Position numbers and translations under genes: made by a program. This document shows, in pieces, positions 8,779-15,371 of a stretch of DNA of 38,603 nucleotides. Position 1 is the first letter of the stretch; the number at the start of each line of letters is the position of its first letter. Source of the stretch: a virus; IMG/VR virus record IMGVR_UViG_3300043548_000624, positions 1 to 38,603 of that record. One strand, written 5' to 3'. The notes beneath the pieces were generated by a model. That model had not been told where the DNA came from, ran no database searches, and saw only the letters and a list, made by a program, of their open reading frames with translations.

Positions 8779-10988
8779 TAGATGTATTTCTGGTAGCCGA
8801 TGAGTAAACCGCCGGTTTCAGTGGAGAGGTAGTCCACGCCGCCGGTTGTGAGTTGAATGAAGTAGTCGAGCGTCTGCCCGTCGGGCTCCCACGCCTTGTA
8901 GGTGTTTTCCAAAGTCTCCTCGACGCTGTCGGGCAAAACCAAAACGCAGCCCCCCGTGTCGCGTTGCACCCCAGCGCCCACGGGCTCGACGAGTTGCAAA
9001 GAGTGAACGAGGAGTTTTTCCAGCTTCGCCCGCCCGCGCCATTCGACGCGCAGCTTGAAGTCATACCCACGCCCGATCGTGCGGTCGGTGAAGTCATTGG
9101 TCGTCACCTCGGGCACCACGGCGCGAAGTTGTGGCGCGTATCCCCGGAGCGCCCTAGGTTCATCGCCCGGATCGTTTGGGTTGTCCTCCGAAAAACAAAG
9201 TTCCCAGTCACCCCAATCCGTCCAGTTGGGGTTGTTGTCAGGCCGGAATTTCAAGTCGGCGGTGAATTTTTTATTCTCCTGGCTCCACCCGCCCACCTCG
9301 CTGAACCACAGATCACCGTGGATGAGTTTCTTTTCCGAGTAGGGGGATTTGAAATCGTAGGCTTTCGTCAGCACCAGCGAGCGGATGAAGCGATACTCGT
9401 TACCTTGATAGGAATTTTTGTCTTGAACTTCGTTCTTCGTAATCTCCCAGAGTTGATGCTGGTCGATGTCGTCGCCGTGGTAGCAGAGGGCAAAAGCGCG
9501 GGGCGTGTCGTTGAATACCCCCGTGAGCAGCGTCACCACTTGCAGCCCGCCCCACACGCCATCGTAGATCGCATACCCTTTGCCACTGTTGGCCGACACG
9601 GGGCGGAAATCCATCGCCGTGATTCCGCGGTAGACCTGCCGCCCATCCACCGTGGCAGGCTTGCAGGTCATAAGCAGACGGTCGTCGAAATAAATCATCG
9701 AGACGCGGGAGAGCTTGCTCAAATCCTCTTTGTCAAAGATCGGGTCCATCTCGGCGGAGATTGGCGTCTGCCCGAAGGAACTGAACTCCGCCCTCGCATT
9801 GCGGTAGGAGCGAATGCCATTCCCCTCGCGAGAACGGAAAAAGATGTCGCCGTTGATCGTGCAGGTTGTCTCGGCCAGTGAGCCGATGTTGGAGAACAGC
9901 ACCCGCTGGAACCCTGCCGTCTCCTTCCATTGCGTGCGCGGCGTGGAGACCGCGAAACTCGTCGCCGCCCGTTCGCCAAAGACAATCAAGTCGCCCTGCC
10001 CCGTGCTCACATCCTGGATCGGGAGGAACTCCATCGTCTTCACAGGCCCCATCTCCAGCGGGATCACAAAATTCCCGCCCTCGTTGATAAAAGTGTTTTC
10101 GCTGAAATTGAGCGCGTCGGAGGAAGTGCCTGCATTGAACTTCGTCGCCTGCCCGCCCGAGCCTGGCACGCCGACCGCTGCTGCGATCGTGAACTTGTCA
10201 GTCGCGGGCTTGGATTCGATTTTGAAAGTGCCGTTGATCGCGGGGAGCGAACTATGCCCCGAGATCGTCACATAGTCGCCGACATTCCAGCCATGCGCCG
10301 TCGCGGTCGTGATGACGACTTGGTCGTCGTCGGAGGAGGAGACGATGTCCTTCGAGGTCAGGCTTCCGCCAAAAGCGATGTCGCCCGCTGTGATTTCCCG
10401 CCCGTTCGGAGTGGTCACAAACAACCGCCCATGCCCGTAAGCCATCTGCTTCCCAGTTGGGATCGGCGTCTCTGCCGAATAATAGGTCGCTAGATTCAAC
10501 CGCATCGTTGTGGAGTCGGTAAAAACCAAAACCCGAGGCGTCGAAACCCCATCTTGGATCACCAAGAACTCTTCGACTTGGCAGGCGTAGCACGGGTTCG
10601 TGCGGTTCGTGAAGACCGGCACGATGGCGTTGTTTTGGTCGGTGTTCACATAGGTCACTTCCTTCCCGACCAGATCGACCGCGATCACATTGCCGTCCGC
10701 CACAAAGACCATCACGGGCTCGCGGTTCGGAGGGTTGAAGACCGTCGCGCATTGAACGACCGTGGCTCCTGTCAGAAGCCCCGTTCCGCCGTTGATGGCG
10801 GTGAAAGTGCCGAAGAGGTCCACATAATGAAACCCAGGGCGCGTCCTTGGCCCCGCCCCTCCGCGGAAGACCACATTTTCGGCGTAGTAAACCGAAGTCT
10901 CGGGCGTCAAGACAGGGTCTTGGCTCCCGTCCATTCCGCCGGGAAGCCCTCGAAACCCATCTACGAGCCTGAGCTTGTCGGCGATCAT
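8778..10988 (-). CDS. Tail tubular protein B-like (T7 gp12-like) tail nozzle protein, 736 aa
   Basis: The N-terminal pattern (LRLVDGFRGLPGGMDGSQDP, SVYYAENVVFRGGAGPRTRPGF) is the usual opening of podovirus tail nozzle or stabilisation proteins, which close the tail and hold DNA in the capsid. Around residues 205-290 there is an FCCH-type small beta domain (VVITTATAHGWNVGDYVTIS, followed by NGTFKI and DKFTIAA), a common insertion in this family. The rest is mostly beta with Trp/Tyr-rich segments, as in a beta-propeller-like nozzle. It lies 6 bases after a small acidic gene and overlaps the next gene by 1 base. Confidence 0.75.
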   Translation of the reverse strand: MIADKLRLVDGFRGLPGGMDGSQDPVLTPETSVYYAENVVFRGGAGPRTRPGFHYVDLFGTFTAINGGTGLLTGATVVQCATVFNPPNREPVMVFVADGNVIAVDLVGKEVTYVNTDQNNAIVPVFTNRTNPCYACQVEEFLVIQDGVSTPRVLVFTDSTTMRLNLATYYSAETPIPTGKQMAYGHGRLFVTTPNGREITAGDIAFGGSLTSKDIVSSSDDDQVVITTATAHGWNVGDYVTISGHSSLPAINGTFKIESKPATDKFTIAAAVGVPGSGGQATKFNAGTSSDALNFSENTFINEGGNFVIPLEMGPVKTMEFLPIQDVSTGQGDLIVFGERAATSFAVSTPRTQWKETAGFQRVLFSNIGSLAETTCTINGDIFFRSREGNGIRSYRNARAEFSSFGQTPISAEMDPIFDKEDLSKLSRVSMIYFDDRLLMTCKPATVDGRQVYRGITAMDFRPVSANSGKGYAIYDGVWGGLQVVTLLTGVFNDTPRAFALCYHGDDIDQHQLWEITKNEVQDKNSYQGNEYRFIRSLVLTKAYDFKSPYSEKKLIHGDLWFSEVGGWSQENKKFTADLKFRPDNNPNWTDWGDWELCFSEDNPNDPGDEPRALRGYAPQLRAVVPEVTTNDFTDRTIGRGYDFKLRVEWRGRAKLEKLLVHSLQLVEPVGAGVQRDTGGCVLVLPDSVEETLENTYKAWEPDGQTLDYFIQLTTGGVDYLSTETGGLLIGYQKYI

Positions 10989-10994
10989 GGAGAA

Positions 10995-11246
10995 CTACCG
11001 TCCCATCATGCCCATCGCCATGGCCTTTTGGAAATCCCCTGTGTCGGGGTTGGTGGCCTCGGCGTAGGCTTCGTCTTCTTCGTCCGTCTCCTTCGATTCA
11101 TCACCCTCGCCGCCGACGGGGAGGCCGTCGATCGCGGTGAGCACGAGGTTTTCGCCATCGACTTCCAAAGTTGCAAGGGCCTCGAAGGTGCCTTTGTCGG
11201 CCCCCTCGGGGAGTGTGTAGCCTTCCGGCATCGGGAATTTAATCAT
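10995..11246 (-). CDS. Small acidic protein, 83 aa, unknown
   Basis: The N-terminus (MIKFPMPEGYTLPEGADKG) is followed by a short beta-like segment and a very acidic stretch (GGEGDESKETDEEDEAYAEA), then a Met-rich end (KAMAMGMMGR). It lies between the capsid gene and the tail nozzle gene, downstream of a long intergenic hairpin. Small acidic proteins at this location can be head decoration or head-tail assembly factors, but I do not recognise a family. Confidence 0.6.
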   Translation of the reverse strand: MIKFPMPEGYTLPEGADKGTFEALATLEVDGENLVLTAIDGLPVGGEGDESKETDEEDEAYAEATNPDTGDFQKAMAMGMMGR

Positions 11247-11278
11247 GTGGGTTGGTCGGGTTTGATGTGTTGGTCAAA

Positions 11279-11327
11279 CCTCAAGACCGCCCCCGATCCC
11301 CTAGGGAACCGGAGGCGGGGTTTGAGG
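11279..11327 (-). terminator. Long hairpin between capsid gene and small acidic gene (attenuator, terminator or processing site)
   Basis: Nested complementary arms are CCTCAA (11279-11284) with TTGAGG (11322-11327), CCGCCCCCG (11287-11295) with CGGAGGCGG (11310-11318, one mismatch), and CCC with GGG around the central CTA. On the minus strand it follows the capsid stop codon by about 10 bases. There is no clean U-run after it, so partial termination or RNA end protection is as likely as full termination. One copy of CCCTAGGG forms the apex. Confidence 0.5.
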
Positions 11328-11336
11328 CTTACCTAA

Positions 11337-12668
11337 TCAAGGAGCCGGAGGGCAGACATGGTCGCCGTCGCAGTCGGTGAGATCGTTCGCACGATCCACG
11401 CAACGGAGGTGGCGGACCACAAAGCCCAACTCGGGGCGCTCGACTTTCGAGCCGTAGGCGTAGAGCGCACGGAAGAAGCCGGTGTTGCCGTCGATGTTGC
11501 TCTCGCGGTCAGGGATGTTCCTCCACACGAACTCGCCAGCCCAGCTATAAGCAGGGTTGTAGGTCATGCCGCCCTTGCTGGTGCGGGGCGAAGGAGTGAG
11601 GACTTTCATCACATCCTGGTGGTAGATCACGGTGTCGGTGTAAGGAGCGGCCTTGTAGGCGGCGCTGATCTCCCAACGCATACCACGCGAAGTCGCGATG
11701 GGCTCGTAGGGGAACACGCGGACCCAGTCACCAGCCACAGCGTCGAAGGTGTAGCGAGGAGGCAACTCAACCGTGAAAAACTTGAAGCCACGGTAGATGG
11801 CGTTCAGCCCTGGGGCCGAAAGCATCGGGTTGCTGTCACCGTTGCCCATGTAGGCATAGCGGAAGTCGTCGCGGACATTGGCGTCTTGGCGCTTGAGGTC
11901 CGAGAAGGTGTAACGCTCGCCGACAGCGGCATAGATCGGAGTCATCTCGTCCACGCGGGCGAACGGGTTGATCGACCCGCCGTTGTAGCCGAGTTGCTCG
12001 TAGATCGCTTCGAGGATGCCCCAGGTGAGCTTCGAGGTCGCCGGAGTGGCCGCGAAGTCGGTCGTGGTGGGGTCGAAGTTGGCAACCGCCACGGATTTTT
12101 GTCCGCAGGCGTTGACATACTCGTCCTGGTAGGTGTTGGTCCAGACATACTTGGTGTTCTCGGAAAGGACACGGATCACATTCTTGACCTGGTCCTCGAC
12201 CTGCCAAGCGAATTGGAGGTCATCGAGGTTGATGTCGGGGCTGTTGAGAGCCGCCTTTTTGAGCGACATGGTGCGAACGGTCACGCCGAAGCTGTCGATC
12301 TTTTGACCGACGATGTGGCTTCCGCCGCCGAGCATACCGCTGCGGGAGAGAGAACCGCCATTGGCTCCAACGAGGTTGGAGTTGTTCGGGGAAGCGGTGT
12401 AAGTGCCGCTCTTGGTGGCGTTGTCGCCATCGCCGCCCGAGGAGGTCCAGTTCTCAAAAATCACGCCACCTGGAGTCGAGACCGCGGCGCTGGAAAGCGA
12501 ACGCTCGAAAATAGGATAGCTGACTTGGTTGCCCTGACCATCCACCCACTTATCTTTAGGAAGATATTTGAGGTAGAAGTCGGAGGTTACGATGTTCTTC
12601 GCGACATTGTTGCGGATCAAACCGCCCCACTCCACGAAAAGTTGTTCGATGTTTTGTAGTGCTGCCAT
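11337..12668 (-). CDS. Major capsid protein, 443 aa
   Basis: It lies directly after the scaffold gene in transcription order and has its own promoter-like region and a downstream hairpin, as expected for the most expressed virion gene. The sequence is balanced alpha/beta: MAALQNIEQLFVEWGGLIRN, a Gly/Ser/Asn-rich loop near residues 65-110 (NWTSSGGDGDN) that fits an E-loop region, and beta-rich segments such as LGFVVRHLRCVDRAND near the end. The last 20 residues carry three Cys (CVD, DCDGDHVC) ending in PPAP, which could allow cross-linking. No Shine-Dalgarno lies before ATG 12668; the leader is T-rich. The call rests on position and general character rather than a diagnostic motif. Confidence 0.75.
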   Translation of the reverse strand: MAALQNIEQLFVEWGGLIRNNVAKNIVTSDFYLKYLPKDKWVDGQGNQVSYPIFERSLSSAAVSTPGGVIFENWTSSGGDGDNATKSGTYTASPNNSNLVGANGGSLSRSGMLGGGSHIVGQKIDSFGVTVRTMSLKKAALNSPDINLDDLQFAWQVEDQVKNVIRVLSENTKYVWTNTYQDEYVNACGQKSVAVANFDPTTTDFAATPATSKLTWGILEAIYEQLGYNGGSINPFARVDEMTPIYAAVGERYTFSDLKRQDANVRDDFRYAYMGNGDSNPMLSAPGLNAIYRGFKFFTVELPPRYTFDAVAGDWVRVFPYEPIATSRGMRWEISAAYKAAPYTDTVIYHQDVMKVLTPSPRTSKGGMTYNPAYSWAGEFVWRNIPDRESNIDGNTGFFRALYAYGSKVERPELGFVVRHLRCVDRANDLTDCDGDHVCPPAP

Positions 12669-12699
12669 AGGATTAGAAAAAACAAAAAGTTGAGGTTGT

Positions 12700-12713
12700 G
12701 AGGTTGTTACACC
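12700..12713 (-). promoter_or_regulatory. Capsid promoter/operator motif (GTGTAACAACC variant)
   Basis: On the minus strand this reads GGTGTAACAACCT and continues CACAACCTC, matching the TAATAACC-n-CAyAACCy family found before other blocks. It ends 32 bases before the capsid ATG. GAGGT/ACCTC dyad symmetry surrounds it. I do not see a good -35 hexamer at 16-17 bases. Confidence 0.45.
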
Positions 12714-12847
12714 TCGTTCGTTTTTTCCGTGCGGGGATCGGAATTACACGCAAGTAATGTCCATGCAGTTACCGCCTGCAAGCAGCGTCAGGAATGTAAT
12801 AACCCTGCAATCCCGCAAAGTCAACAGACAATTTTCAAGAGGTTGCG

Positions 12848-12885
12848 AAAAAGAAAAACCCCACAGAGACTAAGTCCCTGTGGGG
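12848..12885 (-). terminator. Rho-independent terminator of the head operon
   Basis: The stem CCCCACAGAGAC (12859-12870) pairs with GTCCCTGTGGGG (12874-12885) with one mismatch and a 3-base loop. On the minus strand it is followed by a T-rich run TTTTTCTTTTTC (12858 downwards). It lies 19 bases past the stop of the scaffold gene, so it separates the scaffold transcript from the independently promoted capsid gene. Confidence 0.85.
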
Positions 12886-12904
12886 TCATGGGGAGGGGAA
12901 GCTC

Positions 12905-14152
12905 TTAGCGCAGATTGGCTTTAAGCGCCGACATGAAGTCGTCAAACTCCTCCTTGGCTGGGGCCGCTGGGGCGCTGCCGCCTCCGCCCGCCTTGGGGGT
13001 CGCTTTCTGGTATTTCTCCAGGGACTTCTCAAGTTCCTGATACCGATTGTAGAGCGAGACGAATTGGCCGTAGATGATCGGGGCCACCGCGGAGCGATAA
13101 GCCACACGGGCGCGGGAATCCTCGTTCAGCCCCTCGAAGTCGAGTTCGCGCACGAATTTCTCGGCTCCGGCGAGTTGGCCGTTCCACTCGTCGTCGCCGT
13201 CGATCGGGCGCAGGAGCGGCACAGCCTGTCGGCCTTCCTCGATGACCTTGTCCACCACGCCGTTGTATCGCTTGCCGTATTCCTCTTTTTGAAGTTTGGA
13301 CTGCTCCTCACGGTGTTGCTCGATTTTTTCCAGCGCCAGCTTGGCGTTGTTGACCACTTTCTGACGGGTGCTCTGCACCTTGGCGAAGCGGGTCTCCAAG
13401 TCGTAGAGGGCGAATTTGTCGCGGTCGTTCATTCCGGCGGCGATGTCGCTGAGTTTGTCAGCGCGGGCGCTGGCATCGGACTCAGCGAAGGCGTTCACGA
13501 TGTCGGCTTCCACAATCTCGTATTTCGAGGCGATCTGGCTGATCGACTCGCGGATCGCCTGCATGGGGGCGACCACGGCGTCCTTGAACTCCTTGGTGGC
13601 CTCGACGCGGGCGACTTGGAGTTCGCGCTCATACTCCTCGTTCTGCGAGCGCAGGCGTTGCACCTCCTCGGGGTCGGTCTCGGATTTGGATTTCTCCAAC
13701 TCGGCGAGGCGGGCCTCCAGCGCGGCGGCTTTTTCCCGCTCGGCCTTCAGGTCTTTTCGCATGGCGGCAAAAGCGTTCTTCGCGCTCTCACTGGCATTCT
13801 CCAAGCCCCGATCTTCCGAAGGCTCGTGGGTCTCCTCTTTTTTCTTCGCGGGGGCTTTTTTCCCGCGCAGCTTGGCGAGGTCGTCGGAGGTGGGGACTTT
13901 GATCTCCTTCTCCTCGGATTCGGGCTTGCCTGCCTCACCCTCGGGCCCTTTGTCCCCAGAGTGGTTTGTGGGCCCTGTGGGCTCGGTTTCGATCGGCGCG
14001 TCGGGGGCGGCGTCGCCGTCTTTGAGCTTGGCGAAGGCGTCCGCGATACTCGCGGCGGCGTCGAAGCTCATCATTCCTCCCTTGCCTTGGGGTTCCCCCT
14101 CGGGCGCGGGTGTTGTCTGTGTGGTTTCGGTGGTGTCTGACATAAAGTTCAA
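12905..14152 (-). CDS. Scaffolding protein, 415 aa
   Basis: It is highly charged, low in aromatic residues, and located immediately before the capsid gene. Residues 1-110 are Pro/Glu/Lys-rich and disordered (TPAPEGEPQGKGG). Residues 120-190 form a strong coiled coil (KAEREKAAALEARLAELEKS). Helices continue to about residue 290, and the tail contains a Gly/Ala/Pro linker (GGGGSAPAAPAKEEF) before a short C-terminal helix (FDDFMSALKANLR), as in scaffolds that bind capsid through their C-terminus. ATG 14152 overlaps the stop of the previous gene by 4 bases; a second ATG follows at codon 4. The terminator lies just downstream. Confidence 0.8.
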   Translation of the reverse strand: MNFMSDTTETTQTTPAPEGEPQGKGGMMSFDAAASIADAFAKLKDGDAAPDAPIETEPTGPTNHSGDKGPEGEAGKPESEEKEIKVPTSDDLAKLRGKKAPAKKKEETHEPSEDRGLENASESAKNAFAAMRKDLKAEREKAAALEARLAELEKSKSETDPEEVQRLRSQNEEYERELQVARVEATKEFKDAVVAPMQAIRESISQIASKYEIVEADIVNAFAESDASARADKLSDIAAGMNDRDKFALYDLETRFAKVQSTRQKVVNNAKLALEKIEQHREEQSKLQKEEYGKRYNGVVDKVIEEGRQAVPLLRPIDGDDEWNGQLAGAEKFVRELDFEGLNEDSRARVAYRSAVAPIIYGQFVSLYNRYQELEKSLEKYQKATPKAGGGGSAPAAPAKEEFDDFMSALKANLR

Positions 14153-14436
14153 TCCTCGGGTTCGAGGCTGGGCATGAGGTCGCTATCGCTCTTGCGCGGC
14201 TTGATCGGCACGCCGAGGGCGAGGAGCGCGTCGATCGCTTGGTTGAAGCCCTCGAAGCGCGTGTTCTGGTGCGAGTTCCATTCGGAGAAGCCCACGCCGG
14301 TCGGCGGAGCGATCTCCCTGGGGCACCCCAACTGGCGCAGCGCCTCGATGGCGGCTTTCATCTCGGGGCGTTTCAGTAGGTCGGCGAAGGCGCTCGTAAG
14401 CACCTCGCTGGATCGGAAGGTTTCAATCGTGGTCAT
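14149..14436 (-). CDS. Small protein, 95 aa, unknown, head operon
   Basis: It starts MTTIETFRSSEVLTSAFADL and contains a helical first half (LLKRPEMKAAIEALRQLG) and a segment SEWNSHQNTRFEGFNQAIDA resembling small phage proteins of unknown function near capsid genes. It overlaps both neighbours by 4 bases (ATGA type), so translation is coupled with scaffold. No motif points to a function. Confidence 0.6.
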   Translation of the reverse strand: MTTIETFRSSEVLTSAFADLLKRPEMKAAIEALRQLGCPREIAPPTGVGFSEWNSHQNTRFEGFNQAIDALLALGVPIKPRKSDSDLMPSLEPED

Positions 14437-14915
14437 GGTGAGTCGTAGGCGTCGATGTTCACGGAGGCGTCACCCGTGAAGGTCATCACATAAATAAACG
14501 CGACATTGTCGCCGTTGCTGTCGGCCACAGGGGACGCGGTGATGGCGGTGCTGGGGAGCGTGGTGATGGCGGCGGCTTGGTCGGGGGCGAGATACACGCC
14601 CACCGCGTAGGAGGCGGTGCTGCTGGCCGTGTCGTCGATCAAGACCTCGTGCGTGTAGGTGCCTGGGTCTTCGATCGTTTTCACATAGGCCGCATCGGCG
14701 CGGGCGATCACCACCCTGGGGAGGATTCCCACAGAGGACACCTCGCGGGTCGCCGTGGTGGTGAAGCCGATCGTCACGGTCTTTGCCATCGGGTCTTCCC
14801 GCTCCACCCACTCCAGCTTGCCATTGCGGGCCGCGAGCAGGAAAAACCCTTCGGCCTGCGGCTTCGGGATCACCGTGAAATTCTGCGTGAAGGGATTGAA
14901 AAGAAATCGGCCCAT
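14433..14915 (-). CDS. Putative virion protein with RFLFNP N-terminus shared with the long tail fibre, 160 aa
   Basis: Residues 2-13 (GRFLFNPFTQNF) match the start of the fibre at 25832-27526 (RFLFNPITSQF), suggesting a common attachment peptide. Residues 42-160 are beta-rich (AKTVTIGFTTTATREVSSVG, TASYAVGVYLAPDQAAAI) and low in Lys, as in a small decoration or Ig-like domain. It lies in the head operon between a zinc-ribbon protein and a small unknown, with 4-base overlap downstream. A head fibre or decoration role is inferred. Confidence 0.5.
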   Translation of the reverse strand: MGRFLFNPFTQNFTVIPKPQAEGFFLLAARNGKLEWVEREDPMAKTVTIGFTTTATREVSSVGILPRVVIARADAAYVKTIEDPGTYTHEVLIDDTASSTASYAVGVYLAPDQAAAITTLPSTAITASPVADSNGDNVAFIYVMTFTGDASVNIDAYDSP

Positions 14916-15152
14916 CTACCATTTCCCTTTCGGGCATTTGGAGGTTTCGAGAACGAGCTTGGCCTTGGTCGAGCAGCCGCAGACCGTGCATTTGCCGGAG
15001 CCACCCCATGCCTTCGAGTTCCAAAATGGACACGCTTGGCACTGCTCGAACCGGTTCGTGATGACCTCGCCCGAGGCGAGCTTGAAGCCTTTCTTGGCCC
15101 ACTTCGCGGTGTCGGTAAGCAAACTTTTCGCCATGTCGAAGGCGCTCGGCAT
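14916..15152 (-). CDS. Zinc-ribbon protein, 78 aa
   Basis: The first 35 residues are a helical basic segment (MAKSLLTDTAKWAKKGFKLA). A cysteine cluster follows: CQAC, then CTVCGC about 13 residues later, and a final KCPKGKW. Four to six Cys could bind one zinc ion. Small proteins of this type occur beside portal or capsid genes in environmental phages, with no established function. It abuts both neighbours without a gap. Confidence 0.65.
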   Translation of the reverse strand: MPSAFDMAKSLLTDTAKWAKKGFKLASGEVITNRFEQCQACPFWNSKAWGGSGKCTVCGCSTKAKLVLETSKCPKGKW

Positions 15153-15371
15153 TTATTTCAAGGAGCGATTGATTTTCGCCCGCAGGGCTTGCAGGTTGCC
15201 AGGGTTGTTGTTGAGCGGGTTGCCGTCCTTGTGGTGGACATCCATCCCGTCGCCTTTCTTCACGCGGCCCTCGCGGGCCAGCTTCCGGCGGGCGGCGTTG
15301 CGATTCGCCCGTTTCTTTTTCTGATCGGGGCGGGCGTGGTAGTTGTCGTATTCGGCGCGGTAGTCTCTCAT
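15153..15371 (-). CDS. Small HNH endonuclease-like protein, 72 aa
   Basis: The sequence MDVHHKDGNPLNNNPGNLQ is the core of the HNH nuclease fold: two adjacent His (one metal-activating), an Asn-rich loop and NL. A very basic N-terminus (DQKKKRANRNAARRKLAREG) could bind DNA. At 72 aa it is a minimal domain. HNH proteins next to portal and terminase genes often help DNA packaging. It overlaps the portal stop by 4 bases (ATGA). The second catalytic His is not obvious (alternatives are Asn), so activity is uncertain. Confidence 0.7.
   Translation of the reverse strand: MRDYRAEYDNYHARPDQKKKRANRNAARRKLAREGRVKKGDGMDVHHKDGNPLNNNPGNLQALRAKINRSLK

Larger units (their letters stand above)
12669..12904. 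other. 236-bp intergenic region between scaffold and capsid genes
   Basis: The scaffold-operon terminator lies at 12848-12885. A minus-oriented GGTGTAACAACCT element is at 12700-12713, which should serve the capsid gene. A second copy of the motif is plus-oriented at 12794-12804 (ATGTAATAACC), pointing away from the capsid gene. No open frame of note was found. Confidence 0.6.

Noticed and set aside
11358-12659. Long plus-strand open frame opposite the capsid gene
   Set aside because: It mirrors the capsid gene nearly end to end, has Val/Gly/Arg/His-heavy composition without domains, and results from strong codon bias on the minus strand.
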